A stretch of 64,000 bases of DNA from Colwellia psychrerythraea 34H (GTDB lineage Bacteria > Pseudomonadota > Gammaproteobacteria > Enterobacterales > Alteromonadaceae). The position numbers were made by a program, and so were the translations under genes. The notes below the pieces were generated by a model. That model was not told the DNA's origin. It searched no databases and saw only the letters and a program-made list of their open reading frames with translations. The DNA is taken from the NCBI RefSeq assembly GCF_000012325.1, contig NC_003910.7:4526001-4590000 (forward strand). Direction: 5' to 3'. The first letter of the stretch is position 1. Each line of letters opens with the position of its first letter. Below, piece after piece: positions 1 through 9,664 of this stretch.

Positions 1-172
1 AATGCTATCGAAATTAATTTTCATCACAATGCCTTTTAAAATTTAAATAATAAATAACAGCGAGTTAATGAATTAATTATAATTTATTGCTACAGCAAAA
101 AGTGTAGTTAAGGGTAGGTATATTGTCCAATTTTGTGACAAAGATCATTGTTCTTCAAATATTTTGTTGGCT

Positions 173-928
173 TTAGTGAGGGTTTTGCCACTGTAATTGC
201 GATTGATAAGTATTAAGCCATTTTTTGGCAATTTCATAGTTTGGGCAGAATTTTTCAACGAGGTGCCAAAACTCTTTAGAGTGATTTAAATGCTCTAAGT
301 GGCATAACTCATGAACGATCACATAATCAATAACAGTTAAAGGCGTCATCATTAAGAGGTAATTAAAACTTACTTCACCTCGATTATTACAACTTCCCCA
401 ACGAGCACGGTACTGACGAATATTTATCGCTGTTGGGCACAAGGATATTTGTTTACTAATCCTTTCAAGGCGCTCACTGAATAACTGTTCAGCTTGCTGT
501 TTAAAGTAGACTTCGAGTTGTTTTTTTATCTGTTTAGATATTGCTAAAGGATTTATTAACCTAGAATGAATTTTTTCACTTATAGCAACATTAAGTTGCT
601 TAGTCGTAATTTCTTGATAATTCTTTGGTTCTATTTCAGCAATCACAAGATGGCTAAAATACACCTCAGATTTTTTTGCTATACAGATATTGAGAATGAC
701 TTTCTCGCCTAAGTAAAGCAAGTTTGAACCTTGACTGAAGTCACAATATTCAGGTGTTTTTTGTTGCTCAGCTAATTTACTACGCAGCCAAGCTGACTTT
801 TCTTGAATAAAAGTATCAATAAAAGCTGATGTAACATAATGAGGGGCTCTCACAGTCACTTGACCATGTTTAACCTGCAGTGCCAGTGTTTTCCTACGCT
901 TACTGCGAATAAGTTTATATTCAAGCAT
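173..928 (-). CDS. YgjP-family zinc metallopeptidase-like protein (DUF45)
   Basis: Predicted cytosolic metal-dependent hydrolase of the YgjP/DUF45 (SprT-like) family, 251 residues, near the usual family length. The C-terminal third has the zinc motif HELCHLEHLNHS (HExxH plus a third downstream histidine), preceded by the family-typical RWGSCNNRGEVSFNYLL stretch. The N-terminal part carries the basic RSKRRKTLALQV start seen in this family. There is no signal peptide or membrane segment. It ends near the left edge and lies just downstream of yebG in the same direction, with a gap of about 30 nt, so co-transcription is possible. The cellular substrate of the family is unknown. Family assignment is firm and function is not. 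Confidence 0.85.
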   Translation of the reverse strand: MLEYKLIRSKRRKTLALQVKHGQVTVRAPHYVTSAFIDTFIQEKSAWLRSKLAEQQKTPEYCDFSQGSNLLYLGEKVILNICIAKKSEVYFSHLVIAEIEPKNYQEITTKQLNVAISEKIHSRLINPLAISKQIKKQLEVYFKQQAEQLFSERLERISKQISLCPTAINIRQYRARWGSCNNRGEVSFNYLLMMTPLTVIDYVIVHELCHLEHLNHSKEFWHLVEKFCPNYEIAKKWLNTYQSQLQWQNPH

Positions 929-958
929 AGAATGTTAACCGCAACACATCATATTCAC

Positions 959-1327
959 TTAACTAGCTTCGCTCAGTTTGGTGGTCGTTACTTTTGCTTT
1001 ACTCTTTTTCGCTTTAGCCGCCGGCTTTTTTATTTCAATTTCAGCAATAGGTAAATCAGTTACTTTTTCAACTGACTTTTTAATGATTGCTTTTGTCGGT
1101 TTTTTTGCTAATAAGGCGACAAGTACTTCTTCTCGATGTTGTGCTAAGAAAATACTCAACTCTTCATTGGCATTATCGCTTAATTCTACCGAAGATTGAG
1201 AGAACATTTGGCTCAAGTTATCAGCCATATCCAACATTTTGTCATATTCATCAGCTGATTTCTTATCCATAAATGTTTTCGCCTCTACCCCGTTTCTAAT
1301 TACTACAAACCGACTTTCAACTGCCAT
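959..1327 (-). CDS. yebG: YebG, DNA damage-inducible SOS protein
   Basis: Small SOS-regulon protein of unknown biochemical role. The 122 residues start MAVESRFVVIRNG and contain KKSADEYDKMLDMAD, closely following the E. coli YebG pattern (MAVEVKYVVIR; KKEADAYDKMLD). The C-terminal about 40 residues are Lys/Ala/Thr-rich, longer than in E. coli (96 residues there), and could be a disordered nucleic-acid-binding tail. A perfect LexA box lies about 110 nt upstream of the start codon, which supports both the identity and SOS control. The ygjP-type gene follows closely downstream. Identity comes from sequence pattern plus operator; the tail function is inference. Confidence 0.9.
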   Translation of the reverse strand: MAVESRFVVIRNGVEAKTFMDKKSADEYDKMLDMADNLSQMFSQSSVELSDNANEELSIFLAQHREEVLVALLAKKPTKAIIKKSVEKVTDLPIAEIEIKKPAAKAKKSKAKVTTTKLSEAS

Positions 1328-1436
1328 TAGATTTCCCCATTCTTACATTTTGAGCTAATTAAAGGCTCATAACGCTGTTAAAAAATTAACGTTTACATAA
1401 ATAATATTCATCACAATAGCATAATTAGCACTCAAG

Positions 1437-1452
1437 CTGTATATAAAAACAG
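1437..1452 (-). promoter_or_regulatory. LexA box upstream of yebG
   Basis: CTGTATATAAAAACAG matches the gammaproteobacterial LexA consensus CTGT-N8-ACAG in every conserved position, with an AT-only spacer. It lies 110 nt upstream of the yebG start. The rest of the 1328-1781 intergenic stretch holds nothing else I can identify beyond the promoter of the following plus-strand gene. Confidence 0.9.
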
Positions 1453-1781
1453 TTAAATATAACTACTTTCAATAAGCCAGATCATTGAAGCTTTAAAAAC
1501 GCGTTAATCATCGCAAGTTTAATAGCCTCTACTGCAACTTTCAGATGTCAATGTATCACCAAATGTAAATATTAATGTCAGTATTAAACAACATTTTCTG
1601 CTGAATAAAAAGGCAATCAATCACTTAGCGAATATACACGTTTTAACGCTTGATTTTTACTTACATCCTCTGGGTAAATGGTTACAACTTTTAACTAAAA
1701 AGAGTCCACTATTATGGTGTGCCTTGCATAACAGGGCCAAATAAAAACTAACGATATAAAATAAACCTATGGAGAACTACC

Positions 1782-2126
1782 ATGACTACTTTCAAAAAAA
1801 CCTTACTTGCTCTTGCCGCTACTTTACCTTTATTAGCTATTAGTTTACCCAGCCAAGCAGCAATGACTCCCTATATGGAAAAAGCCTTGATAGATGTTTG
1901 TAAAGCCGCTAAGAGCAATAGTGTTATAAAGTTCAAAGGCACAACTAAATATTATCGCTTAAAAACTAAAACAGTTGCGTTGAAATTAATGTGTAACGGT
2001 GAGGATGTTATCACCTTTGCAGAAAGCTATGGTGCTGATAAAACGGCAGCTAGATTACAAAAAAGTTTAGGTAATGTGCGCATTACAGATGTTGCAGCAT
2101 TAACAAAAGTACAAGTAACTTTTTAA
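1782..2126 (+). CDS. DUF3718 family small exported protein
   Basis: A 114-residue protein with a clear Sec signal peptide: a basic start (MTTFKKT), a hydrophobic core of about 16 residues, and a likely cleavage after SQA near residue 27. The mature part has two cysteines (in DVCKAAKS and LMCNGED) that may form a disulfide, and matches the DUF3718 pattern known from Shewanella and Colwellia relatives. The start codon follows a good ribosome binding site (GGAG, 8 nt upstream). It stands alone and is followed by a hairpin. The function of DUF3718 is not known; a periplasmic location is inferred from the signal peptide. Confidence 0.7.
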   Translation: MTTFKKTLLALAATLPLLAISLPSQAAMTPYMEKALIDVCKAAKSNSVIKFKGTTKYYRLKTKTVALKLMCNGEDVITFAESYGADKTAARLQKSLGNVRITDVAALTKVQVTF

Positions 2127-2142
2127 TATGATGACTAAATAA

Positions 2143-2172
2143 GAGCGCTCAACATGATAATTTTGAGCGCTC
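2143..2172. terminator. Hairpin between convergent DUF3718 gene and mrcB
   Basis: A perfect 10-bp inverted repeat (GAGCGCTCAA / TTGAGCGCTC) with a 10-nt loop lies between the convergent 3' ends. It has only a weak T run on either side, so it is a probable bidirectional terminator of modest strength. Confidence 0.6.
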
Positions 2173-2202
2173 ATATTTACAGCTAGTAAACTTAAAAACT
2201 CA

Positions 2203-4512
2203 CTACTCGCCAAAAACCCTTTCAAACCAAGACCTATGATCCTCTTTTTCTTGTAAACAGTCCTTTGAAGTTACAATGCCGTCTCGCACCGCAGGATAGA
2301 TCACCGTATTGGCGCATTTATCTGTGACTGCATTACCCGTTTGCTGCTCAAAAAGAGTGACCACAATACTTTCTGGTTTAGCTTCAACTTTATTTATTAC
2401 GCCCTGTTTATTTATGAAGTCAGCGAACAAAGGTAACGCTCCACTACTCCCCGTCAAACCCGTTGGTTTATTATTATCTTTACCCAACCAGGTTGTTATT
2501 AAATGCTTGCTGTCATAACCGATGAACCAACTATCTCGTAAGGCGTTACTTGTACCTGTTTTACCCGCGACTTTTTTGTTATTTAAACGCCAAGTAAGTG
2601 ATCTAGCTGTGCCCACTTGAGTGACTCTTTCTAAAGCGTAATCAAGTAAATAGGCCGCATTACTTGATAAACGTTGCTCGCTTGATTGCTGCTTTTGCCA
2701 GAGCGTCTCGTTATTTGATGAGAGTATTTTGGTGATGGTATGGGTCTTTTGGTAATAACCATTATTAGCAATCGCTAAATATAATTGGTTGATTTCCAAT
2801 GGCGACATATTCACTGCACCCAATAAAACAGAAGGACGCATTTTAAGTTTCTGCTGATAGCCCAACGCTTTAATAGCATCGGCTACGCTATCCAAACCTA
2901 AACTCATACCCAAATTAATAGTGGGTACATTGAGTGAAAAGACTAACCCTTCAATTAACGAAACCTGCCCTCGATATTTCCCATCATAGTTTTTTGGTTG
3001 CCACTTTTTACCGGTACCATTTCTTAAGGTAATCGCCTTATCATCTAAAATAGTAGCAAAATTATATTGCTGATAACGCTCAAGTGCCGCAACATAAATG
3101 GCTGGTTTAATTAATGAACCAATATGACGCTTAGCATTAAGTGCTCGATTAAAGCCGGCATATCCACTTTCCCGACCACCAACGAGCGCCCTAATTTCAC
3201 CACTAGCAATATCAGTAACCACCATCGCCGCTTCTAGATTCTTTTGGTGGTATTTCCGTTCTAGTAAAGGTAATTGCTTGGCAACACTTTGCTCTAATAA
3301 TTGCTGGCTTCTGTGTGAAAATCCGGTAAATACTTTAATACCTGACTTTTGAGTAAAACTCGACAGGTGTTGATTTAATTCTGCATTAACTAGTTGTAAA
3401 TAAGCCGGGTAATTTTTTTTGGCTAATCGTCGATTAGACCTAATAGATAGTGTTGATTCTGCTGCCTGTTCAAAATCAACAAGTGGTAATAAGTGTTGTT
3501 CAAACATAAGCCTAAGAATAAGGTCTCGGCGCTCTGTCGCACGTTCTGGATGACGCCATGGGTCGTAGTAACTTGGTCCTTTAACTTGAGCTATCAATAA
3601 AGCCATTTGGGCATGACTTAATTCATTAATTTTTTTACCAAAATAAAACTGTGCGGCTAAGCCAAAACCATAAACGCCATTAGCATAATTCTGCCCTAAA
3701 TAGACTTCATTAATGTAAGCTTCTAGCAGTTGATCTTTACTGTATCTAAGCTCTAGGATCACCGCCATTAGTGCTTCTTTAATCTTTCGAGACAGCGTGC
3801 GTTCGCGACTTAGAAACATATTCTTTGCGAGTTGTTGAGTTAAGGTACTACCGCCTTGCACCGTACGTCCAGCGCGAATATTATTAAGTAGTGCTCTAAA
3901 GATACCAACGGGAGAAACGCCATGATGATGATAAAAATCACGATCTTCAATTAACAATAATGTATCAATCAATTGACTAGGTAGTTCTTCTAACGACACC
4001 AGTACACGATCTTCCTTATTATCAGGAACTAAACGCGCAAGTAATTGTGGTTCAAGTATTAAAGTAGAAACAGCTTGCTCATCAACACTCAGGGAGACAA
4101 CAATTTCGCTAACGACTTCAATGCTGAGTTGTTGTGCGTAATTGGCACCATTAGCAAAGTCAAAAGCACGTTGAAAAATATTCAAACGTTCTGCCGACTG
4201 AGAAAATTGGCCTGCTCGGGTGGCAAATTTAACTTTCTGATAACCATTAATTTTTAGTGACTGTGCTATTTCTTCTAGGTTTTCCTGTTCACCTAGCTGC
4301 AATTTTTTTATTTGACCATAAACTTGTACAGGTACTTGCCAACGCTGACCTTCAAACTTTTTCCTTACCTTAGCATCAAGATAAATAGAAAAAATTCCTA
4401 CCGTAAACACAGTGGCAATCATCAACTTGCCTAAAGTTATACCTATTCGGCGCATTACTGATTTTTCTTTGACCACAGGGCTGCTGCGTTTTGTTGCTTT
4501 ATTTATTGACAT
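2203..4512 (-). CDS. mrcB: Penicillin-binding protein 1B, bifunctional glycosyltransferase/transpeptidase
   Basis: Inner-membrane peptidoglycan synthase that polymerises lipid II glycan strands and cross-links them in the periplasm. The 769 residues (E. coli: 844) show a short cytoplasmic basic tail, one membrane segment (about residues 24-45), a UB2H-type region, and a GT51 domain with the catalytic Glu in EDRDFYHHHG (E189) and the GGSTLTQQLAKN motif. The transpeptidase has SLIK (S466, K469), SLN (526-528) and KTGTSN (from K651). The small outer-membrane activator LpoB is not in the window. hrpB lies directly upstream in the same direction, as in E. coli, where the two are neighbours. All catalytic motifs are intact. 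Confidence 0.96.
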   Translation of the reverse strand: MSINKATKRSSPVVKEKSVMRRIGITLGKLMIATVFTVGIFSIYLDAKVRKKFEGQRWQVPVQVYGQIKKLQLGEQENLEEIAQSLKINGYQKVKFATRAGQFSQSAERLNIFQRAFDFANGANYAQQLSIEVVSEIVVSLSVDEQAVSTLILEPQLLARLVPDNKEDRVLVSLEELPSQLIDTLLLIEDRDFYHHHGVSPVGIFRALLNNIRAGRTVQGGSTLTQQLAKNMFLSRERTLSRKIKEALMAVILELRYSKDQLLEAYINEVYLGQNYANGVYGFGLAAQFYFGKKINELSHAQMALLIAQVKGPSYYDPWRHPERATERRDLILRLMFEQHLLPLVDFEQAAESTLSIRSNRRLAKKNYPAYLQLVNAELNQHLSSFTQKSGIKVFTGFSHRSQQLLEQSVAKQLPLLERKYHQKNLEAAMVVTDIASGEIRALVGGRESGYAGFNRALNAKRHIGSLIKPAIYVAALERYQQYNFATILDDKAITLRNGTGKKWQPKNYDGKYRGQVSLIEGLVFSLNVPTINLGMSLGLDSVADAIKALGYQQKLKMRPSVLLGAVNMSPLEINQLYLAIANNGYYQKTHTITKILSSNNETLWQKQQSSEQRLSSNAAYLLDYALERVTQVGTARSLTWRLNNKKVAGKTGTSNALRDSWFIGYDSKHLITTWLGKDNNKPTGLTGSSGALPLFADFINKQGVINKVEAKPESIVVTLFEQQTGNAVTDKCANTVIYPAVRDGIVTSKDCLQEKEDHRSWFERVFGE

Positions 4513-4597
4513 TATTTTTCGATATGCTTGAGGCTGTTGTTTTGTAATGATTACTTTTGCAACTGAAAAGTTAAATACTCTCCAACTCCAAAGCTAG

Positions 4598-7129
4598 TTA
4601 TTCTTTTATATGACGCTTCATTTTATTAGTTGCCTTAGCGTTAACAGGATCATCTGGCCAATAATGCCTAGGATAACGGCTTTTCATATCTTTTTGCACT
4701 GCTTGATAGCTACCAGACCAAAATTTAACTAAATCTTGTGTTACTTGAATAGGGCGTTGCGCGGGTGAAAGTAGCTCTAAAAGTAGAGGTATGCCTTGAT
4801 TTTGTTCACTTATACCCGCAATAGCGCCAACATTGGGCGTTATTGTTAGACCATATAATTCTTGCATAGGTAATGAAACTTTTGGAGATTCATCTTGAGA
4901 ATAACTAATTGGGCAATGCCTTCCCGTTGGTCCAACATAAACAGTAGGTGCAGCTTGTTTTAATATTTTTTGTTCTTGATAGCTAAGTAAAGATAATAAC
5001 ATCGATGATAAATCGAGTTTATCGAGCTGCGCTTTAGTTTTTATACCGCCAACAAACGGAGCAAACCACGTTGTTAATTTTGCCAATAGCAGTTCATCAT
5101 CGATTACCACTAAATCATATTCCGGAAAGTACTTGTTCAACCATAACCAACGCGCTTTTAGTGCTAAATCTTTGGCCTGCCAGGATAAAAAACTTAACCC
5201 TTTTTTCATCACTAAACTACACCACATAGCACTAATTGATTCAGCGGTTACCTCTTGTTTCAATGGCTGATCTGATAGGACTATTGCACCTAATGAGGTT
5301 TGTCTTTTAGCGATTATTCTACCGCTTTTATTATCAAAATTTGCTATATCTTGCTGCTTTATCTGTGCAGCAAAGGTATTGGTTATTTCTTCTAAGCTAA
5401 TCTGACTAGCTAATCTCACCGTTAACTGGCCACCTAGTTGACTCGTTTGAGCGATAACAATAAAGTCTTCACCTGCTAAAGCATCTTGTTCATTCACTAA
5501 GGTTCCTTTGCCATTAACGCAAATAAAATCACCATGATTCCCTCTGGTTTTAGCCACGCGTTCTGGATAAGCATAAGCGAGCAGTACACCTGTTTTTGCT
5601 AAATCCAGATCATGAACCCTAAAACGTAATTGTACATTTTGAGCCAGTCGACTCGCTTGTTGTAGAATCCGTTCTAACAATGGATTTTTATTACTTTTAT
5701 GCTGAATAAGTAATTGCAACCGATGAATTAAATCACAATCATATTTCGCTTGTTCTCCTTTTAAAATATCGCGTTCTTCGAGTAAAGCGGCGATTAAACA
5801 AGCCAACAGCGTTATATTCGGCCCTTGGGTTTGTGCCATTAATATCATATGAGCAAACCGTGGGTGACAAGGCAAACAGGATGCTTTTTCACCGTGTTTG
5901 GTTAGCAGGTATTTATCATCAACAATGTCTAGGCTTTGTAGTTCTTGCCACGCTTGTTGCTCTTTAGCTTTACTGGGCAGTTCCAATAAAGGCAACTCAG
6001 CTAAGGCTGTGACTCCCCATCGAGCAGCTTCGATGAGTGTAGGTAGTAAATCAGCTTGTTGAATATCATTAACACTGTGCAGCGGTCTACGCTCAAAATC
6101 ATCTTTGCCGTATAAGCGAATACACTGCCCATGCATTAATCGCCCTGCTCGCCCCGCTCTTTGTACAGCTGAAGCCTTTGATATTTGCTTTTGCATTAGC
6201 TTATTCATCAAACTAGCACTATCAAAAACAGCAACTTTTTCAAGGCCGCAATCAATAACAAGATCAATGCCGTCAATGGTCAATGAAGTCTCTGCAATAT
6301 TTGTAGCTAAAACAATTTTACGATGTCCACTTAGACAGGGTGCTATTGCCTGCTGCTGCTCCTTTAAACTCAACTCCCCAAACAAGGGACAAATTTTGAC
6401 ACCTTCCACTTTTTGAGCCATTAAGCTATCAAGTAAAAACCGAATATCGGCCACACCCGGTAAAAAAACTAAGATTGAGCCTATGTGGTTATACATTTTA
6501 TCTTTAATAACCGCCAATGCATGTTCACGCCAACGTTGATGAGCCCTAGGGGCTTGATAACTCACTTCTATAGGATAGCTCCGTCCTTCACTATTTAACA
6601 AATAAGCATCAGGCAATGCTTGGCTTAAATACTCAATATCTAACGTTGCCGACATAAGCAGTATTTTTAAATCATCACGTAATTCTGTTTGTACTTCACG
6701 GGTGAGTGCAAAAGCTAAGTCGCCCTGAAGACTTCGTTCATGAAATTCATCAAAAACGACCAATGCCGTACCTAATAGTTCGGCATCTTTTTGAATAATC
6801 TGCGTTAATATGCCTTCAGTAATGACCTCAAGACGGGTACTCGTTGATGTTTTACTATCATTACGTAATCGATAACCAACAGTTTCCCCTACCTTTTCTT
6901 TCAGCTGTGCAGCTAAAAATGTTGCTATATTTTTAACGGCCAAACGTCTAGGTTGTAGCAAATAAATTTTCTTATTAGCCAAACTTGGCAACGTTAATAA
7001 CCATAGAGGTAAGCAAGTTGATTTACCCGCTCCAGGAGGAGCCGATAATATGAGGGTATTTTGCTCATCGAGGCTTTGGCAAAATTGTTGCTTAATTGCT
7101 TCTATTGGTAAATAAGTAGTCACGGTCAT
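4598..7129 (-). CDS. hrpB: ATP-dependent helicase HrpB
   Basis: DEAH/RHA-type NTP-dependent helicase, cytosolic, physiological role poorly defined. The motifs appear in order: Walker A APPGAGKST, motif II DEFHERS (a DEFH variant typical of HrpB), SAT in LLMSATLD, ATNIAETSLT, and QRAGRAGR. The HrpB C-terminal domain follows, with PGRHCPISY-like text near the end (VGPTGRHCPISYSQDESP). I place the start at the ATG giving MTVTTYLPIEAI; an in-frame TTG 69 nt upstream would add residues with no family resemblance. The protein is 843 residues, near the usual length. It lies upstream of mrcB and downstream of nothing on its strand. Confidence 0.93.
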   Translation of the reverse strand: MTVTTYLPIEAIKQQFCQSLDEQNTLILSAPPGAGKSTCLPLWLLTLPSLANKKIYLLQPRRLAVKNIATFLAAQLKEKVGETVGYRLRNDSKTSTSTRLEVITEGILTQIIQKDAELLGTALVVFDEFHERSLQGDLAFALTREVQTELRDDLKILLMSATLDIEYLSQALPDAYLLNSEGRSYPIEVSYQAPRAHQRWREHALAVIKDKMYNHIGSILVFLPGVADIRFLLDSLMAQKVEGVKICPLFGELSLKEQQQAIAPCLSGHRKIVLATNIAETSLTIDGIDLVIDCGLEKVAVFDSASLMNKLMQKQISKASAVQRAGRAGRLMHGQCIRLYGKDDFERRPLHSVNDIQQADLLPTLIEAARWGVTALAELPLLELPSKAKEQQAWQELQSLDIVDDKYLLTKHGEKASCLPCHPRFAHMILMAQTQGPNITLLACLIAALLEERDILKGEQAKYDCDLIHRLQLLIQHKSNKNPLLERILQQASRLAQNVQLRFRVHDLDLAKTGVLLAYAYPERVAKTRGNHGDFICVNGKGTLVNEQDALAGEDFIVIAQTSQLGGQLTVRLASQISLEEITNTFAAQIKQQDIANFDNKSGRIIAKRQTSLGAIVLSDQPLKQEVTAESISAMWCSLVMKKGLSFLSWQAKDLALKARWLWLNKYFPEYDLVVIDDELLLAKLTTWFAPFVGGIKTKAQLDKLDLSSMLLSLLSYQEQKILKQAAPTVYVGPTGRHCPISYSQDESPKVSLPMQELYGLTITPNVGAIAGISEQNQGIPLLLELLSPAQRPIQVTQDLVKFWSGSYQAVQKDMKSRYPRHYWPDDPVNAKATNKMKRHIKE

Positions 7130-7224
7130 CGACAAAATTAAATTATTAAAAACAGGGCTGCTATCATAGCAATTATTAGTTGTCGGGCATATTGCCAAAC
7201 AGTTTAAACAATCAACTTCATCGC

Positions 7225-7290
7225 TTTATTCAATCTCAATAGCTGGCTATTACTCAATCAGATGCTTTGAATTTTAATGGCGAAGCTCGA
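7225..7290. repeat. Possible decayed fragment of the MITE at 18071-18227
   Basis: The stretch containing CTCAATAGCTGGCTATTACT resembles the core of the element at 18.1 kb (CCCAATAGCCTGCTATTGGT), including the following TCAATCA and CTTTGAATT-like bases. No terminal repeats are visible. The remaining intergenic region 7199-7682 (about 480 nt, between divergent genes) holds nothing else I can identify apart from the promoters it must contain. Confidence 0.4.
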
Positions 7291-7682
7291 TAATATGGCT
7301 GCATAATGTTTCTTAACTTAATCAACAGGCGTGAATTTTTCGATAAGAACTACGTTGGCATGACGATGAAACTGATTAAGCAAACCTATGAGCTTGTGAC
7401 ATAAAATGGATAAAATAGAAAGTTAGATTAAACGGCAAGAGATGCAAAATAATTTTATCCCAGTTGGTCTAAATTTTTAAGAAAAACTTAGGCAGAAGCT
7501 AAGATAAAAGCTTAAAAAACATATACTCCCTGCTGAAGTAAAAAAAGATCATTCAGAATCTAAGAGAATGATGGCGAAAACTTGCAAAAAAATATTTATC
7601 TGCTTACTTGGCAAATTAATTAAAGCCTGTTATTACTTAACGTTCCCCTTTATTAATCAGAGACAATCAGAGAGGAAATAAC

Positions 7683-8114
7683 ATGCAACATTCGGCACAT
7701 GGAAGTTATATCATTGAACAACAAAGTAATATTTTATTGGTTGATGTACAAGAACCATTTAATGACGTGACTGCGGAAAATTACCACCAAGATATAAAAC
7801 AACTAATAGAAAAAATGACTGGTGAACCATGGGGGTCATTAATCACCTTTCGTGGTAGTAGTGTTTTCACCCCTGATGCCGAACAGCAGTTAAGAGAAAC
7901 AACTCAATATCGACAAGAAAAAGGCATGATTGCTATTGCTGTTGTTATTTTAAATAGCGCCTATGCAGATATGCAACAAATGCAATTGCAGCGTATTTAC
8001 CATGACTGCCAAATAGAGTTTCATGTTTTTAGTGATAGTGAAATTGCTGCTGATTGGCTCAATGATTTTATAGAGCAAGCAAATTCATTAAAAAACAAAC
8101 AACGAAAGGCTTAA
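7683..8114 (+). CDS. Uncharacterised 143-residue cytosolic protein
   Basis: I do not recognise this gene with certainty. It has a strong ribosome binding site (AGAGGAAATAAC before ATG), no signal peptide and no membrane segment. The pattern is alternating strand/helix: a hydrophobic strand (NILLVDVQ), an amphipathic helix (ENYHQDIKQLIEKM), another strand (GSLITFRGS), a glutamine-rich helix, then a strand (IAIAVVIL). This resembles an alpha/beta fold such as STAS/SpoIIAA-like domains, but that is only a shape argument. It stands between the hrpB promoter region and sfsA, where E. coli carries thpR, to which it is not similar. Confidence 0.6.
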   Translation: MQHSAHGSYIIEQQSNILLVDVQEPFNDVTAENYHQDIKQLIEKMTGEPWGSLITFRGSSVFTPDAEQQLRETTQYRQEKGMIAIAVVILNSAYADMQQMQLQRIYHDCQIEFHVFSDSEIAADWLNDFIEQANSLKNKQRKA

Positions 8115-8189
8115 CTTGTTAATTAAAATGACAATACCAAAAAAAAACGACATTATAATGAGCTACTAACTTAATTAGCTCATTTTACT

Positions 8190-8903
8190 ATGATACTTCA
8201 AGTGCAACCCGCCAAATTAATTAAGCGTTATAAACGCTTTCTAGCTGATATTGAACTTAATTGTGGTGAGGAAACAACCATACATTGTGCTAACACGGGT
8301 GCGATGAAAGGTTGTGCAGAGCCCGATGATACTGTTTGGTACACCACCTCAACCAATACTAAGCGAAAATATCCATTTAGCTGGGAGATCACCCAAAGCC
8401 AAGATGACCATTTTATTTGCGTCAACACCTTGCGCGCTAATCAGTTGGTGGAAGAGGCGTTACACTTAGATTTAATCAAAGAATTATCTGGCTTCAATGA
8501 ATTAAAACGAGAAGTAAAATACGGCAATGAAAACAGCCGAGTTGATTTTTTAGCAACTTATAATAATGCCCCTGACACATATATTGAAGTTAAATCAGTC
8601 ACATTATTAGAGAGTGGTCATGGCTATTTCCCTGATGCGGTTACCACACGTGGACAAAAACACTTACGTGAATTAATGGACATGGTCGCACAAGGACACA
8701 AGGCTGTTTTATTATTTGCCGTTTTACATAGTGGCATCAATGATATTTCTGCCGCTAGTCATGTTGATCCAATTTATGCAAAATTACTCAAAGAAGCTCG
8801 CCTTGCCGGTGTTGAAATAATCGCCTATAAAGCAGGTTTTTCACTACAACTCGGAGAGCTAGATGTTAAGTTAGTAGAAAAAATTCCCTTTATTGAACGA
8901 TAA
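8190..8903 (+). CDS. sfsA: SfsA family protein (sugar fermentation stimulation protein)
   Basis: Putative DNA-binding/nuclease-fold protein named for stimulating maltose metabolism in E. coli; its true biochemical role is unsettled. The 237 residues (E. coli 234) start with the family pattern [12 protein letters not shown], then [18 protein letters not shown] and KRKYPFSWE. The C-terminal half carries the PD-(D/E)xK-like core: VDFLATY followed by [11 protein letters not shown] and [16 protein letters not shown]. There is no clear Shine-Dalgarno, but the N terminus aligns with E. coli from the first residues. It precedes dksA, as in E. coli, with a 273-nt gap. Confidence 0.93.
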   Translation: MILQVQPAKLIKRYKRFLADIELNCGEETTIHCANTGAMKGCAEPDDTVWYTTSTNTKRKYPFSWEITQSQDDHFICVNTLRANQLVEEALHLDLIKELSGFNELKREVKYGNENSRVDFLATYNNAPDTYIEVKSVTLLESGHGYFPDAVTTRGQKHLRELMDMVAQGHKAVLLFAVLHSGINDISAASHVDPIYAKLLKEARLAGVEIIAYKAGFSLQLGELDVKLVEKIPFIER

Positions 8904-9176
8904 AGATTGACTCACCCTAGTAAAACTTGCTAAAAAAGCTTGCTCAAAATTTTTAAAAAACAGTGTGAAAATTATAATTTTCATTAACTAGTTGATAACG
9001 TTAGACAAAATATTTATTTTAGCTAATTTGTTGATTTTTATCATGAGCGACACAATATAGTCCTGATTCATCGGGTCATATATAACATATTGGCACTTAC
9101 AACAAAGGCATCATATTACGTAAAACGTGATATATTAATAAATTGCCTTGGTCTATGTAGCATTGGGAGAATAAGC

Positions 9177-9623
9177 ATGCCAACAAATAAACACAAGCCA
9201 CTAGGTATTCTTGCCTTAGCAGGCGTTGCGCCATATCAAGAAAAAGCTGGCGAAGAGTACATGGAAGAGCCTCAGCAAGAGCATTTTAAGAAAATTTTAG
9301 ATGCTTGGCGCTTACAGTTACGTGAAGAAGTTGATCGTACCGTATCGCATATGCAAGACGAAGCAGCAAACTTTCCAGATCCTGTGGATAGAGCGGCTCA
9401 AGAAGAAGAGTTTAGTCTTGAATTACGTACACGAGACCGTGAACGTAAACTTATCAAGAAAATTGAAAAAACGTTGCAGTTAATTGAAGATGACGACTTT
9501 GGCTTTTGTAAGTCTTGTGGCATAGAAATTGGCATTCGTCGTTTAGAAGCCCGTCCTACTGCCGATCTTTGTATTGAATGTAAAACGTTAGCTGAAATTA
9601 AAGAACGCCAAATGGCTGGCTAA
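9177..9623 (+). CDS. dksA: RNA polymerase-binding transcription factor DksA
   Basis: Cytosolic regulator that binds the RNA polymerase secondary channel and works with ppGpp on rRNA and amino-acid promoters. The 148 residues contain the coiled-coil tip [13 protein letters not shown] with both acidic residues, then a four-cysteine zinc finger (CKSC ... CIEC) and [14 protein letters not shown], nearly identical to E. coli. The frame is open 29 codons further upstream, but I choose the ATG giving [10 protein letters not shown] because it follows a clear GGGAG ribosome binding site and matches the family length. gluQ follows 41 nt downstream. The 270-nt leader between sfsA and dksA holds the promoter region and a small inverted repeat (ATATTACGT/ACGTGATAT) near 9112. 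Confidence 0.96.
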   Translation: MPTNKHKPLGILALAGVAPYQEKAGEEYMEEPQQEHFKKILDAWRLQLREEVDRTVSHMQDEAANFPDPVDRAAQEEEFSLELRTRDRERKLIKKIEKTLQLIEDDDFGFCKSCGIEIGIRRLEARPTADLCIECKTLAEIKERQMAG

Positions 9624-9664
9624 AAGTAGCTAACCTTAGCCACTTGTAACTAGACATAGTTCAC

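Noticed and set aside
9090..9176. Longer DksA start
   Set aside because: The extra 29 residues do not match DksA, and the internal ATG has a clear ribosome binding site.
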